From Prorocentrum cordatum (Eukaryota; Sar; Dinophyceae; Prorocentrales; Prorocentraceae): a stretch of DNA of 64,000 bases. Shown here in pieces: positions 35,458-46,750 of this stretch. The notes under the pieces are model-generated. The model saw nothing but the letters and a program-made list of their open reading frames with translations, did not search any database and had not been told where the DNA came from. A program made the position numbers and the translations under genes. The first letter of the stretch is position 1, and the number at the start of each line of letters is the position of its first letter. Location of the stretch: contig CAUYUJ010017814.1 of assembly GCA_963575745.1 (NCBI GenBank), positions 113,501 through 177,500 of the forward strand, read 5' to 3'.

Positions 35458-35975
35458 TCAGCGCCGCGAAAAATACCGGCCGCAATCTCGCAGCTTGGTA
35501 CGTGATGGTCCGCCTAAGTCCGCACCAACTGCAATGATTGAGGCTGCCACCGATTGTGGCACTGCTGCCCGTTGTTCCGAGGGAGCTGGTAGTCGTTGCA
35601 TTTGTCGAAGTCGTTGGATCGCATCCTTCACGTGCTTATCGATAAGCGTGGTGACGTCCGTTCCTCTTGTGACGGTTTGGTTCCCGACCAATATGGAAGC
35701 TAGTTTGACTCATAAGGTGTGGCCTTTGACGGTGCTGCTGGCTAGGAGGTCAACGGCCTCCTCGTCCGTATCCAAGTATCTGGATTTTCCAGGTCAACTC
35801 TTGTCATGAGGCCTGGTCAAAGAGGGGTGATTGTCGTAAGGATTCTCGTAAACTGCCAATGTCCCAGACCGTCGAGTCGGAATCAACACTGAATTCTTTA
35901 CGCTTCGCGTATCCCCACCAGCCCATCTCAAAACAGCAACTCTTGCGAAGCATGCCGACAGTCGTGTTTTTCAGG
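35458..35975 (-). pseudogene. Broken coding region, unknown protein
   Basis: The minus frame from 35797 reads KSRYLDTDEEAVDLLASSTV, meets one in-frame TGA at about 35713, then continues in the same frame through ASILVGNQTVTRGTDVTTLI, DKHVKDAIQRLRQMQRLP and SVAASIIAVGADLGG to a stop at 35458. Further upstream a shifted frame reads KEFSVDSDSTVWDIGSLRES up to a stop near 35806. Normal protein composition over about 165 codons with one stop and one shift suggests a decayed gene or retroelement part. No family recognised; the TGA could alternatively mark an intron. Confidence 0.42.
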
Positions 35976-36094
35976 CGTGTTTCCGCCTGCCCCCGCATAT
36001 CTCCCCTGTTCCTCCTTCCCCCCGCCTCCTTGTACATCCTCCTTGTGGTGGGAGCGGGAGAAGGACGAGGCGGAGGAGGAGGGAGAGAAAGCGC
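35976..36094. other. Short spacer
   Basis: Nothing recognised; ends in a short GGA tract. Confidence 0.4.
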
Positions 36095-36360
36095 TCCTCG
36101 TGGTTTGAGTCGTTTGGGGTTTCTTGTCCTGGTGTGAGTCGTTCGGGCCGTTCTTCCTGGTGTGAATCGTTCGGGCTCTTCGTGATGTGAGTCGTTCGGG
36201 CTCTTCGTCCTGGTGTGAGTCGTTCGGGCTTCTCGTGGTGTGAGTTGTTCGGGCCCCTCGTCGTCGTGTGAGTCGTTCGGGCCCCTCCTCCTGGTGTGAC
36301 TCGTTCGGGTTCCTCGTGGTGTGAGTCGTTCGGGGCCCTCGTCGTGGTGTGAGTCGTTTT
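36095..36360. repeat. ~29-bp minisatellite, ~9 copies
   Basis: The unit core is GTGTGAGTCGTTCGGG followed by a variable CTCTTCGTCCTG-type segment. Confidence 0.95.
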
Positions 36361-36689
36361 GGGAGCCTCTTGGAGGCCTTTTGGGGCGTCTTGGGGGCCT
36401 CTTGGCGGCCCCAGGGGTTTCCAGGAGCGTCTTGGGTGCCTCGGGGGAGACTCTTGGGGCCTCTTGGGCGCCTCGTGGGGGCATCTTGGGGGCCTCTTGG
36501 AGGCCTCTTGGGGCCTCTTGGGACTCTTTGGGAGGGGTCTGGGAGGAATCTTGGGGCCATCTGTCGGGCGATCGATCACAGATGGGGCGAGCACTTTTCT
36601 CCCCTCCCCCCGTCGGGGCCAGAATCCTCGTGAGGGGTGTCGAATTTTAGCCCTCCCAGGAGTCGAAAAAGACCCCTCCAACGACCCGC
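36361..36689. repeat. CTTGGGGGCCT-type repeat, then a solitary satellite core
   Basis: Imperfect 10-11-bp units (TCTTGGGGCC) to about 36560. At 36613-36640 GGGGCCAGAATCCTCGTGAG plus GGGTGT closely matches the start of the 89-bp satellite unit at 28534. Confidence 0.85.
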
Positions 36690-36822
36690 GAGACGCCCTC
36701 TCCAGGCCCAGGGGGAGGGGGGGAGGGGGAGGGGTAAAACCCCTCCCCGAAGGGGAAGAAGGGGGTTGAGAACAGAGCGGGCTCTCTAAACCACTCACGC
36801 CCAAAAGGGCTGGTGGGATTTG
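36690..36822 (-). repeat. Dispersed repeat family R130, copy 2
   Basis: Reverse complement of 23097-23228 with moderate divergence. It keeps the AACCACTCACGCCC end, the CCCCTCCCCGAAGGGG hairpin and the G-rich tract. Confidence 0.85.
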
Positions 36823-37060
36823 ACCAACAACCGTGGGATTTCTGTGCTTTCTGGCTGCCCACGCGTACATGAACAACAATATATCACGGACGCTGAAAGA
36901 TGAGCCCTATAAATGGGCACTAATTCCGTCGAGGGCGTCGCTGAAACATACCGAACATCCTCAGGCACCTCTTGTGATGGGTATAGAAAGTTTCCCTCAC
37001 GCGAAGGATACGTTCGGGACATCTGGTGTGTCGCTGCAGTTCGATACATACTGGGGTCAC
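36823..37060. other. Spacer adjoining candidate exon
   Basis: The plus strand has a 123-codon frame (36833-37204). The minus strand frame of the candidate exon also remains open to about 36917 but looks less coding-like. No call. Confidence 0.4.
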
Positions 37061-37192
37061 CAACAGGTCGAAGAACTTTTTGCGGTCCAGGGCGAGGCCG
37101 TAGATCCAATGCTCTATGTGCCTGGACCACTCGACCTGAAAGGCGAGCTCGTCGAAGCATCTGAGAATCTTGCTCCAGCCGTAGCTCCGAAA
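37061..37192 (-). CDS. Candidate internal exon, unknown protein (44 codons)
   Basis: On the minus strand 44 codons read FRSYGWSKILRCFDELAFQ, VEWSRHIEHWIYGLALDRK and KFFDLL, with mostly G/C third positions. They are bounded on the left by CTACTAG (acceptor-like AG) and on the right by GTGACC (donor-like GT), giving a phase 0-0 exon of 132 bp. The upstream side is the GATGGT array, so an upstream exon would lie beyond about 4 kb of repeat. The spacing of aromatic and acidic residues is reminiscent of retroelement proteins, but no motif is decisive. Confidence 0.35.
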
Positions 37193-37222
37193 CTAGTAGA
37201 ATGATACCACCTTCGTCTCCAA

Positions 37223-40200
37223 GTGATGGCGATGGTGATGGTGATGGTGATGGTGGTGATGGTGATCGTGATGGTGATGGTGATGGTGGTGGTGATGGTG
37301 ATGATGGTGATGGTGGTGGTGGTGGTGATGGTGGTGGTGATGGCGATGGTGATGGTGATGGTGATGGTGATGGTGATGGTGATGGTGATGGTGATGGTGA
37401 TGGTGATGGTGATGGTGATGGTGATGGTGATGGTGATGGTGATGGTGGATGGGATGGTGATGGTGATGGTGATGGTGATTGGTGATGTGATTGATGATGG
37501 TGACATGATGGTGATTGGTGATGGTGATGGTGATGGTGTGGTGATGGTGATTGGTGATGGTGATGTGATGGTGATGGTGGTGATGGTGATGGTGATGGTG
37601 ATGGTGATGGTGATGGTGATGGTGATGGTGATGGTGGTGGTGATGGTGATGGTGGTGGTGGTGGTGATGGTGATGGCGATGGGGGTGGTGATGGTGATGG
37701 TGGTGGTGATGGTGATGGCGCGATTGTGATGGTGATGGTGGTGTGGTGGTGATGGTGATGGTGATGGTGATGGCGGTGTGATGGTGATGGCGATGACCAT
37801 GGTGATGGTGATGGTTGATGGTGGTGGTGATGGTGATGGTGGTGGTGGTGGTGGTGGTGATGGTGATGGTGATGGTGATTGTGATGGTGACGGTTATGGT
37901 TATGGTGATGGTGGTGGTGATGGTGATGGGCTGTGATGGATGGTGATGGTGATGGTGATAGATGGTGATGGTGGGTGATGGTGATGGTGATGGTGATGTG
38001 ATGGTATGGTGATGGTGATGGTGATGGTGATTGTGAGTGGTGATGGTGATAGTATGGTGGTAGTGGCAATGGTGGTGGTGATGGTGATTGCGATTGCGAT
38101 GGTGATGGTGATGGTGATGGTGATGGTGATGGTGATGGTGATGGTGATGGTGAATGCGATGGTGACGGTGATGATGATGGTGATGGTGATGGTGATGGTG
38201 ATGGTGATGGTGATGGTGATGGTGATGGTGGTGGTGGTGGTGATGATGGCGGTGATGGTGGTGGTGATGGTGATGGTGATGGTGATGGCGATGGCGATGG
38301 CGATGGTAATGGTGATGGTGTTGGTGATGGTGATGGTGATGGTGGTGGGTGGTGATGGTGATGGTGGTGGTGGTGGTGATTGGTGATGGTGATGGCGATG
38401 GCGATGGTGATGGTGATGGTGATGATGGATGGTGATGGTGATGGTGGTGGTGATGGTGATGGTGATGGTGGTGGTGGTGGTGATGGTGATGCTGGTGGTT
38501 GTGGTAATGGTGATGGTGATGGTGGTGGTGGTGGTTGTTGATGGTGATGGTGATGGTGATGGTGATGTTGATGGTGATGGTGATGATGATGGTGATGGTG
38601 ATGGTGATGGTGGTGGTGCTGGTGATGGTGACCGTGACGGTGACGGCGATGGTGATGGTGATGGTGATGGTGATGGTGATGGTGATGGTGAGGTGGATGG
38701 TGGTGGTGATGGTTGATGGCGATGGTGATGGTGATGGTGATGGTGATGGTGATGGTGATGGTGATGGTGAATGGTGATGGTGATGGTGATGGTGGTGGTA
38801 ATGGTGATGGTGATGGTGATGGTGATTGCGATGGTGATAGTGATGGCGATGGTGATGGTCATGGTGATGGTGATGGTGAAAGCGATGGTGACGGTAATGC
38901 TGATTGCGATGGTGAAGGTGACGGTGATGGTGAAAGCGATGGCGACGGCGATGGTGATGGTGATGGTGCTGGTGATGGTGATGGTGATGGTGATCGTGAT
39001 GGTGACGGTGATGGTGATGGTGGTGGTGGTGATGGTGATGGTGGTGGTGATGGTGATGGTGATGGCGATGGTGGTGGTGATGGTGCTGGTGCTGGTGGTG
39101 GTGGTGGCGATGGTGATGGTGATGGTGGTGGTGGTGGCGGTGGTGATGGTGGTGGTGATGGTGATGGTGGAAGTGATGGTGACGGTGGTGGTGATGGTGA
39201 TGGCGATGGTGATGGTGATGGTGATGGTGATGGTGACGATGGTGGTGGTGGTGATGGTGATGGTGACGGTGATGGTAATGGTGATGGTGATGGTGATGGT
39301 GATGGTCATGGTGATGGTGATGGTGATAGTGGTGGTGATGGTGATGGAGATGGTGATGGTGATGGTGAGATGGTGATGTGATGGTGATGGTGTTTGGATG
39401 GTGGATGGTGATTGGTGGTGGTGATGGTGATGGTGATGGTGATGGTGATGGTGGTGGTGGTGGATGGTGAGGGTGAGTGATGGTGATGGTGATGGTGATG
39501 GTGATGGTGATGGGATGGTGTGGTGATGGTGATGGTGATGGTGATGGTGGTGGTGATGGTGATGTGATGGTGATGGTGATGGTGATGGTGATGGTGATGG
39601 TGATGGTGATGGTGATGGTGATGGTGATGGTGATGGTGATGGTGATGGTGATAGTGATGGTGATGGTGACGATGATGGATAGTGATGGTGATGGGTGGTG
39701 GTGATGGTGCTGGTGATGGTGTTGGTGATGGTGATGGTGATTGCTATGGTGGTAGTGATGGTGATGGTGGTGATGATGGTGAAGGTGATGGTGAAAGCGA
39801 TGGTGATGGCGATGGTGATTGCGATGGTGATGGTGATGGTGGTGGTGATAGTGATGATGATGATGGTGATGGTGATGATGATGGTGATGGTGATAGTGAT
39901 GGTGATGGTGATGGTGATGGTGATGGTCGTGGTGATGGTGATGGTGATGGTGATGGTGATGGTGATGGTGATGGTGAGGGTGATGGTGGTGGTGATGGTG
40001 ATGGTGATTGTGATGGTGGTGGTGATGGTAATGGTGGTGGTGTGGTGATGGTGATGTGATGGTGATGGTGATGGTGATGGTGATGGTGGTGGTGATGGTG
40101 ATGGTGATGGTGATGGTGATGGTGATGGTGATGGTGGTGGTGGTGATGGTGATGGTGTGGTGATTGATTGATGGTGATGGTGACGATGATGGTGATGGTG

Positions 40201-41168
40201 ATGGTGATGATGGGGTGGTGATGGTGATGGTGATGGTGATGGTGATGGTGGATGGTGACGGTGATGGGATGGTGATGGTGATGGTGTGGTGATGGTGCCT
40301 GGTGGTGGTGATGGTGATGGTGATGGCGATGGTGGTGGTGATGGTGATGATGGTGATGGTGATGGATGATGATGATGATGATGTGATGATGATGATGATG
40401 ATGATGATGATGGTGATGGTGATGGTGATGGTGATGGTGATGGTGATGGTGATGGTCATGGTGATGGTGATGGTGATGGTGATGGTGATGGTGATGGTGC
40501 TGGTGGTGGTGATGGTGATGCTAGTGGTGATGATGATGCTGACGGTGATGGTGATGGTGATTGTGATGGTGATGGTGGTGGTGATGGTAATGGTGGTGGT
40601 GGTGGTGATGGTGATGGTGATGGTGATGGTGATGGTGGTGGTGATGGTGATGGTGATGGTGGTGGTGATGATGAAGGTGATGGTGACGGTGATGGTGATG
40701 GTGATGGCGATGGTGATGGTGGTGGTGATGGTGATGGTGATGGTGATAGTGACGGTGATGGTGATGGTGATGGTGATGGTGGAGGTGGTGGTGATGGTGA
40801 TGGTGATGGTGATGGTGATGGTGATGGTGATGGTGGTGGTGATGGTGATGGTGATCGTGGTGGATGTGATGGTGATGGTCATGGTGATGGTGGTGGTGAT
40901 GGTGATGGCGATGGTGAAGGTGATGGTGATGGTGATGGTGATGGTGATGGTGATGGTGATGGTGATGGTGATGGTGATGGTGATGGTGATGGTGATGGTG
41001 ATGGTGATGGTGATGGGTGGTGGTGATGGTGATGGTGATGGTGATGGTGATGGTGATGGTGATGGTGATGGTGATGGTGATGCTGATGGTGATGGTGGTG
41101 GTGATGGTGATGGTGATGGTCGTGGTGATGGTGATGGTGATGGTGATGGTGGTGGTGATGGTGATGGT
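37223..41168. repeat. ~4-kb (GATGGT)n hexanucleotide array
   Basis: Nearly 3.95 kb of GATGGT hexamers with GGT, GAT and single-base variants. Blocks of pure repeat alternate with variant-rich blocks, such as GATGATGATGATG at 40370-40410. The minus strand stays open for more than 1,200 codons as Ile-Thr, Ser-Pro or His because the unit lacks stops; this is not a gene. The right end is T9 at 41169. Confidence 0.99.
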
Positions 41169-41618
41169 TTTTTTTTAAGAATCGGGGCTCAGGGGGAAGG
41201 GTAACTTGGGGTCAGCACGGGAGCCCTTTGCTCGCTACGAGAGCGGATGTGCACCACGGAGCACTACGCACACCGTGAAGGGGCGAGCTGTCGCCCAGCA
41301 CAGGTGCGATCTGCGGGGCGCGCCGCCGCAGACCCTGACGCTAAAAAGACCCCAAACAGCCGAGGACGATCGGGGGGGCGGGGGAGCGGGCGCGGGGCCC
41401 GAAGAGGGCAGCGACTGTTTGGGGCAGCAACGCACGCAAAGCTCGGCGGATCGACGTAAGTCGGGCTTTACCGAGGCCGAAAAAGATGCCGCCGCGGGAC
41501 ATTCCGCGGCGCCAGTTCTCCGACGTCGCCACAAAGCTGAAACTAAACAGCACATGCACGCGCAATGTACCACAACGCAGGGCTGAGAACACAGGCGTGC
41601 ATAGAGGCAAGTACTTCA
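41169..41618. other. Unique spacer
   Basis: GC-rich. Frames on both strands (112-126 codons) lack motifs and no gene is called. Confidence 0.4.
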
Positions 41619-42245
41619 TCATCTGTCAGGCCCCACCCCCAGGCGCGAGGCTCGAGGGCCCAGACCATTGGCCCACGCGAGGGTGGCCCATTGGAGCTCT
41701 GCTCGCGCTAGGTTCACCACCATCCACTCTGTCCACTCCTGGAGCTCCTCTGCCAAGTAGCCCGCCGGGGCCGAGCCGCGCAGGTGTCGACCTCCGCGCA
41801 GGCGCAGCCCGGCTATCAGCCCGAAGCGGCAAACGCCGAGGCGCAGGTGGGCCGGCACGATCTTCACATTGTCCTCCTGGGCCGTCGTCAGGAGACGGTC
41901 GAAGCGCGCAAGCTGCTCCACGCCCTCTTGCTTCATGTACGCGTCGAAGTCGTCCGCCAGGACCTTGATCTTCTGCTCGCCGCCGCACCCGTCGATCGTC
42001 GCTGCCATCACGACCAGCGGCGCGGACAGCAGCGCGTGCCGAGGGCCATGGGGTGCGGCCAGCGGGTACTTCTCCTTCACCTTGCAGTGCTCGTCGACAC
42101 GCAGGGCGAACTCCTCCGGCGCCTCTCGCATTTTCTGCACGAGCGTGTGGCTCTTCATGTCCGAGAGAGCGCCCTCGATCCTGCGCTCCTTCTGGGTGTT
42201 GCGCAGCGTCTGCATGAGGGTCAGTATCGATCCCTTGTCCTTGAC
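41619..42245 (-). CDS. Unidentified protein-coding exon (208 codons)
   Basis: The most gene-like frame in the window. From a possible CAG acceptor at 42246 the minus strand reads VKDKGSILTLMQTLRNTQKE, REAPEEFALRVDEHCKVKE, APLVVMAATIDGCGGEQKI and FDAYMKQEGVEQLARFDRLL, ending WATLAWANGLGPRASRLGVG and a stop at 41619. Third positions are overwhelmingly G or C (runs of GAG, AAG, CTG, GTG, GCG). Helical and charged composition, no signal peptide or membrane span. Immediately upstream a different frame (containing GNKAVNKESEP) could be the preceding exon or a frameshifted continuation. It lies 0.5 kb downstream of the LINE on the same strand, so it might belong to another retroelement. No family recognised. 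Confidence 0.55.
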   Translation of the reverse strand, partial: VKDKGSILTLMQTLRNTQKERRIEGALSDMKSHTLVQKMREAPEEFALRVDEHCKVKEKYPLAAPHGPRHALLSAPLVVMAATIDGCGGEQKIKVLADDFDAYMKQEGVEQLARFDRLLTTAQEDNVKIVPAHLRLGVCRFGLIAGLRLRGGRHLRGSAPAGYLAEELQEWTEWMVVNLARAELQWATLAWANGLGPRASRLGVGPDR

Positions 42246-42755
42246 CTGGCTCGCTCTCCTTGTTCACAGCCTTGTTGCCCAGCGTGCCCGCGTACCGTGT
42301 CGGTCGCGAGGCCGCCGCTGTCCTCGGTAGAGCTGCGCGCATGTCCCTCACGACGACGGCGCCGCCATTCCCAGACGCTTGGGAGGACACCAGCGGGCGC
42401 CACACAGGCCGAATCGGCGGCAAACGAGAACACAACGGCACGAGGGCGAGGTGGCGCACGGGCAGGAGCGTCTCTCACGGTAGTAGATGCGGGGCGCGAG
42501 CCCAGCTTGGGCCGAGTAGCAACTTGACGGAATGCACGTACAACCCAGGGGCGCGCCGAAAAGTGCACGGGCATGCGTGCACGCTAGTGATGGCGTAGAA
42601 TCTCGGTAGAGCCAAAAGCCAACGGCAATGACGACGGAGGTGAAGACGAAGACAATGTCGGGGCACGGCTCGGGGTAGTTTTGTTTCGCATTCGTGATCG
42701 TGTCGGGGCGGATTTGGCTCGTACAGGCTCTTGCTCGTATTGATCAGTTTGCTGG
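42246..42755. other. Spacer between unknown exon and LINE end
   Basis: GC-rich near 42250-42480, then mixed. Possible upstream coding of the preceding exon in a shifted frame; the LINE 3' untranslated region may occupy part of it. No poly(A) tail or terminal repeat is visible. Confidence 0.4.
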
Positions 42756-43016
42756 CTAGCTGTTCGAACTGCACTCTGTGTACTCAATGATGATGAAGCT
42801 TGCTGAGCTGATGTTGGGGTCGTGCTTGCTGCTGCTGAGGATGAGCGCTGTGTGGCTGATCGGCTCATTGTGGGCTGGCTCGCTCTTGCACGGGTAGCTG
42901 CTACGCCTCCGACGTCCACCTGAGGTCCAGGGGGGAGAGGAGGTAATGGTACTTCGTTGCAAATCGGGGCAGTCGGGCGGCCTGTACTGCCACAGCTGCA
43001 CCGTGCCCTGGCGCGC

Positions 43017-43217
43017 ACAGCGGCGGGCGCGCCACCCGCGTAGAAAGTGACGTGCACAGTGACCACGACTACTGAAGACGGCACTGCATACCAGGCATGC
43101 GTTGTCCAGAACCAAAAGACTGAGGACGCTGCGCATCTTGCGGCAGGGCTCCTTACTGTAGGTCTGGCGTGCACGAAGCGAAGCCAGAGACGTGAAGGTC
43201 CGACCGCATTTCGAACC
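43017..43217 (-). pseudogene. LINE C-terminal Cys/His finger region
   Basis: Within the last frame (43712-42756, containing LLSIDLATELRGIWQPRS and FFSQKWRPYGIALEDQ) lie two finger-like motifs. GSKCGRTFTSLASLRARQ is degenerate: it has one Cys, and the expected His positions read R and Q. ACLVCSAVFSSRGHCARHFL keeps C-x2-C and a downstream His. Such fingers are common near the C terminus of non-LTR polyproteins and probably bind nucleic acid. The tail after about 43010 is low in structure. Confidence 0.55.
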
Positions 43218-43714
43218 CTCCGTCAGCTCTATCTCGCACGCGCGGAGCTTCTCGCCAACGACCCCCGTGACCTCCCCCTCCAGCTGCATCTGATCCTCCA
43301 ATGCAATGCCATATGGCCGCCACTTCTGAGAGAAGAATTCAGCGCGCAAGGTACGGGGGTCGATCGCAGTGTACATGTCTCGTATTTCCTCGTCTTCCAG
43401 AAGCCGCTCGATGCTTCTCGGCTGCCAAATGCCGCGTAACTCGGTAGCCAAGTCGATGCTGAGGAGTATCTCAATGTAGTCGTGTGGCTGTTTGGCCCAG
43501 GGGCAAATGGGGGCGTTCACGTTGATCATTCCTTGCTCGTCTAGGATCGGTGCCATCATGTTTGCCGCGCCCTCAAGGGCCAAATTGCCGAAAAGCCAAC
43601 AAGGAAGTGAATGTGCTGAGGGATATCCGTGAGCATGTCGCGTCACCAGCAGAGTCGTCGCACCGTAAGTTCCAGCGCAACAGGTGTAAGCTTCCAGCAT
43701 CGCCATACATTCAG

Positions 43715-44875
43715 AGATGGCCAGGGCCCATGAATGCCGCAAGTCTCGGCGCGGGCACGACCTTGGAGCATAGAACGAAGCTTCCCGATCAGGCAAGAAT
43801 CGAAGGCCTGGAGGCCCGCTTTGGCGCACAGGTAGCTCTCGCCTCCAGAGGTGGCCGCGCTGTGAACACATCCTCCGAAAAGAAGGCGCTCGGGTTTCCA
43901 ACCCGACTGTGGGTGCCAAAAGCCAGACAGTTGGTTCCACGCCCGGCTGATGGCTTGCAGTCGCCCAGCTCGTCCAGCTACGTTGCTGCCAGACGAAGAG
44001 AAGATGCCGCCAAGGTGCTTCAGCTCGGGCAGCATCTTTCCAACTAATCGTCGGCCCCGTGCAAGTGCGTGAGTAATGCCACGGCGGGAGGCAGCAACGA
44101 CGATCTCGGCCTTGGTGCGATGATGCTTGTATTCTGTCTCTTCGCCGCAGGTGCCCAGGCACTCTGCGCCAAGATTGCCCACGCCACGAATCTCCTCAGC
44201 TGTAGCCTCAGGTGGCACGGCCAATAACTTCAGTAGATCGCCAATGAAGAGCCCAACGCCAACGTCGACGGCATCGTGAAACATATCAGAAGAAGCCAAG
44301 GTATATGTCGAGAAACTGTTGGCGTTAGCGGTATACTCGGAAATACTTTCGTAGTAGTTGCCCATGAAGAATTCTGGTTCGTTGCAACCACCCATGAGGC
44401 CGCCACTACCTGCCTTCTAGCACAGCCAGCCCTGCGGAGAGTTGATGCGCATGACAGCGTGAAATCGCCGCTGGGCGGTGAAGTCCAGGTTGCCTTGGAT
44501 TCGTCGCTCCATGTCATCAGGTGAGCCTTGGTCCACATACTTCTGTAAGACACGATTACCAGTGATAAGCATAAAATCATCCAACTTCCCACTCTGGAAT
44601 GCAGCTCGTTGGTCGTATAATTTTGTAACCAGGGTCCATCGACCTGCTCGAACGCGATACGCCACGATACGTGATAAACACATCACTGTCTCCCTTCTGC
44701 GCTTGCTGATGCCACCGCACGCCCATTCAGGGGGCGCGCGAGGACCGCCCTCGAAGTTCGTGATGCGTCTGAAGAAACTGCGCCACCACGGGCAAAAGCA
44801 GTGAAGGAGTCGAAGTCCAGATGGCCCAGCAATAGCTTTCTTCTTGTCCAGAGCAAACGTCTGACTCATGTTGGC
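43715..44875 (-). pseudogene. LINE reverse transcriptase, motif C aspartate lost
   Basis: The first frame (44875-44417) has KKKAIAGPSGLRLLH, typical of the fingers just before the palm, then KLYDQRAAFQSG (44623-44590), read as motif A (D-x4-A-F). The second frame (44395-43715) has GGCNEPEFFMGNY, motif B-like, then DVGVGLFIGDLLKL (44248-44237 for FIGD), read as motif C, where F/Y-x-D-D is expected: GGC (Gly) at 44240-44242 replaces an Asp codon. HLGGIFSSSG and a thumb-like GKLRSMLQGRA follow. One frame change joins the halves. Motif identities come from order, spacing and local similarity. Confidence 0.7.
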
Positions 44876-45905
44876 CTGGTTCGGAGTAGCAAGAGTAGCT
44901 CGGGAGCTTGGATGCCTGAGTATACTCTTCCAGGGGCGGCTTTCGTTTTGATGGGTCGGGCGGGCTCTCGAAGTCCATCGGGTCAAATGACATCAAGAGT
45001 CCCAGTCCTGCCGCCTGTGCCCCAGGCTCGCTGAGGATGCAAGGGTTGGTCATGATGAGGTGAATCTCTGTCGGTAAACTCCAGCAAGGTGCAAACTTTC
45101 GCCTCTTCATTTTCCAAAGGTGCTTCCTCGTCTCGTAGAAGTCGTCTGGGCCCAAGGACAGCTCCTGAATGCCGATCGCGATCGCATGTCCTTCAGGCCG
45201 CTGTGGAAGAAAGATCTGCTCGCCTGGACGGCGCGCCACGGCGAGCGCAGGTAAAATGTCATCATTGGGAAGTTGCTTCGCAGAGAATCCCCCTTCGCCG
45301 CCGGCCAAACTTAAAGAGTCGATCCACTCCTGCATAGCTGGCTGGCATGATGGTAATGAGCGAAGGTCCCTTTTGCTTACACCTATGCCCCGATGTGCTC
45401 GTCGTCTTGCAGCCGAATGCATGTCTGCCATCTGTCGGTGAGCCCATCCTTCGCGAATCTGCTGTTCGAGGTCACGGTCTGAGTGTGCCCGTACTCGTTT
45501 CAGATGAGCATGCAGCACCTTAGTGATAGCCTTTACCTCGTCACGTGCTGCGTCAGGTGCGTCGATGTGAAAGGCTGAGCGCTTGGCGATGGCCAAATCC
45601 TTGAGCAGGTCCAGTCTTCGCCTCATAGCTTCTCTGTACCACGGAGGCCGCTCGCAAGCCAGGGAGAAATGCTTCAACGCGACTTGTCTACTGACCTCGA
45701 CGGAGAGGTACATGTGCCTATCTGGGTTGGGGTCCGTACGTACCTCTTGAAACTGGTCCTGGTACTGCTCGAGCTTCTCGCGTAAATCACGCAGAAAGGG
45801 CTCACGTCCATGTCCTTGCTGCAGGCATTGCATGATCTTGGGCCAACTCCAGCTGCTGCGAGTGGTTTGATCAAAAACCAGGGCATGGTAGAAGTAGTCT
45901 GACAA
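44727..45905 (-). pseudogene. LINE linker between endonuclease and reverse transcriptase
   Basis: Uninterrupted frame of 392 codons, rich in charged helix: REKLEQYQDQFQEVRTDPNP, RRRLDLLKDLAIAKRSAFHI, DEVKAITKVLHAHLKRVRAH. The stretch DDFYETRKHLWKMKRRKF with APCWSLPTEIHLI near 45100 probably leads into the polymerase fingers. The last 50 codons overlap the next frame and are probably not native. No motif of its own. Confidence 0.65.
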
Positions 45906-46750
45906 CGATGGGGATGTGGTCCAGGAAGTACTTGTTTTTCCTCGTACGTCGTGCTGTGGCCAGCCATCGCCTGCATGTGGACTCCGCGATCAGGGACGAA
46001 GGTATGAAGACATAATCAATCGTAGTGGTTCCACTATGGCCAATAAAAGTAGGCCCCACCTTGCGGTGGGTGTTGATGGCACCCATGTCGTGTGCAAGAA
46101 GGTCGTGTAGAGTTGTTCCGTTCTCGTTCGCATGCCCATTGCCAGAAGGACCCATACATTCGTCCTGATGAATATGCTGACCACGTAGGCCCATACCAGT
46201 ATTCGCGTCGGACAAGATGATCGGAACTCGTCGAAATGGGCAACTGCGCAGTAGATGATCCGTCCATTGTCGTAATACTTGGCACCCTTTGGCGCCAGCA
46301 GGGTCGAGCCTTGGCAGTGCGCGGCCTGGGCTCGAAGTACACAACCACCACCCGCAAACAGAGAGGTCCCTGGTCGATGTCGATCGCGCCACCTCTGCCT
46401 GCGACGATGTTGGGCGGCACCTCGATGGAGGTGACGGAGGAGCTCTTGACGCGCTCTCCCAAAAGGATGCTGCAGCCCGCGCTCTTGTTCGTGCAGGCTG
46501 CTGGTTGCCACGGGAAGTGAATGATGCTGTGGTAGGGCGTGGTCTCGCGTGTGTGAACGGGGCGCGGGTCACCTCGTGCAAATGCCTGTGGTCGTCGGCG
46601 GCCTGTCCCCGTCAGGCCTCCCTCCGCCACGCTGCGGTACGCCAGGCTCAACTCCAGAAGTCGCGACGGCTGGAGGCTGCCCACGTTGTGGGCGAGCACG
46701 GGGAACACACGAAGGAGTCCTGGTACGCCTCTCATGGGCGCGCTGCCCCA
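45871..46750 (-). pseudogene. LINE endonuclease (EEP/APE-like) domain, frameshifted
   Basis: The N-terminal strand LRVFPVLAHNVGSL (about 46655) corresponds to the first beta-strand with its Asn; GLTGTGRRRPQ replaces the usual L-Q-E/T region; SAGCSILLG and LRVVVVYFEP follow in the first frame. A second frame carries YYDNGRIIYCAVAHFDEF. A third has VPIILSDANTGMG (46219-46189; equivalent of G-D-F-N), TTTIDYVFIPSS (Asp of the S-x-I-D-Y motif) and LDHIPIVVRL (45924-45895; catalytic Asp-His). Catalytic residues look preserved although two frame changes separate the parts. In intact elements this domain nicks target DNA for priming. Confidence 0.72.

Noticed and set aside
37193-40882. 1,229-codon open frame on the minus strand (Ile-Thr, Ser-Pro, His runs)
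   Set aside because: Translation of the GATGGT array; the complementary unit has no stop in any frame, so length is no evidence of coding.
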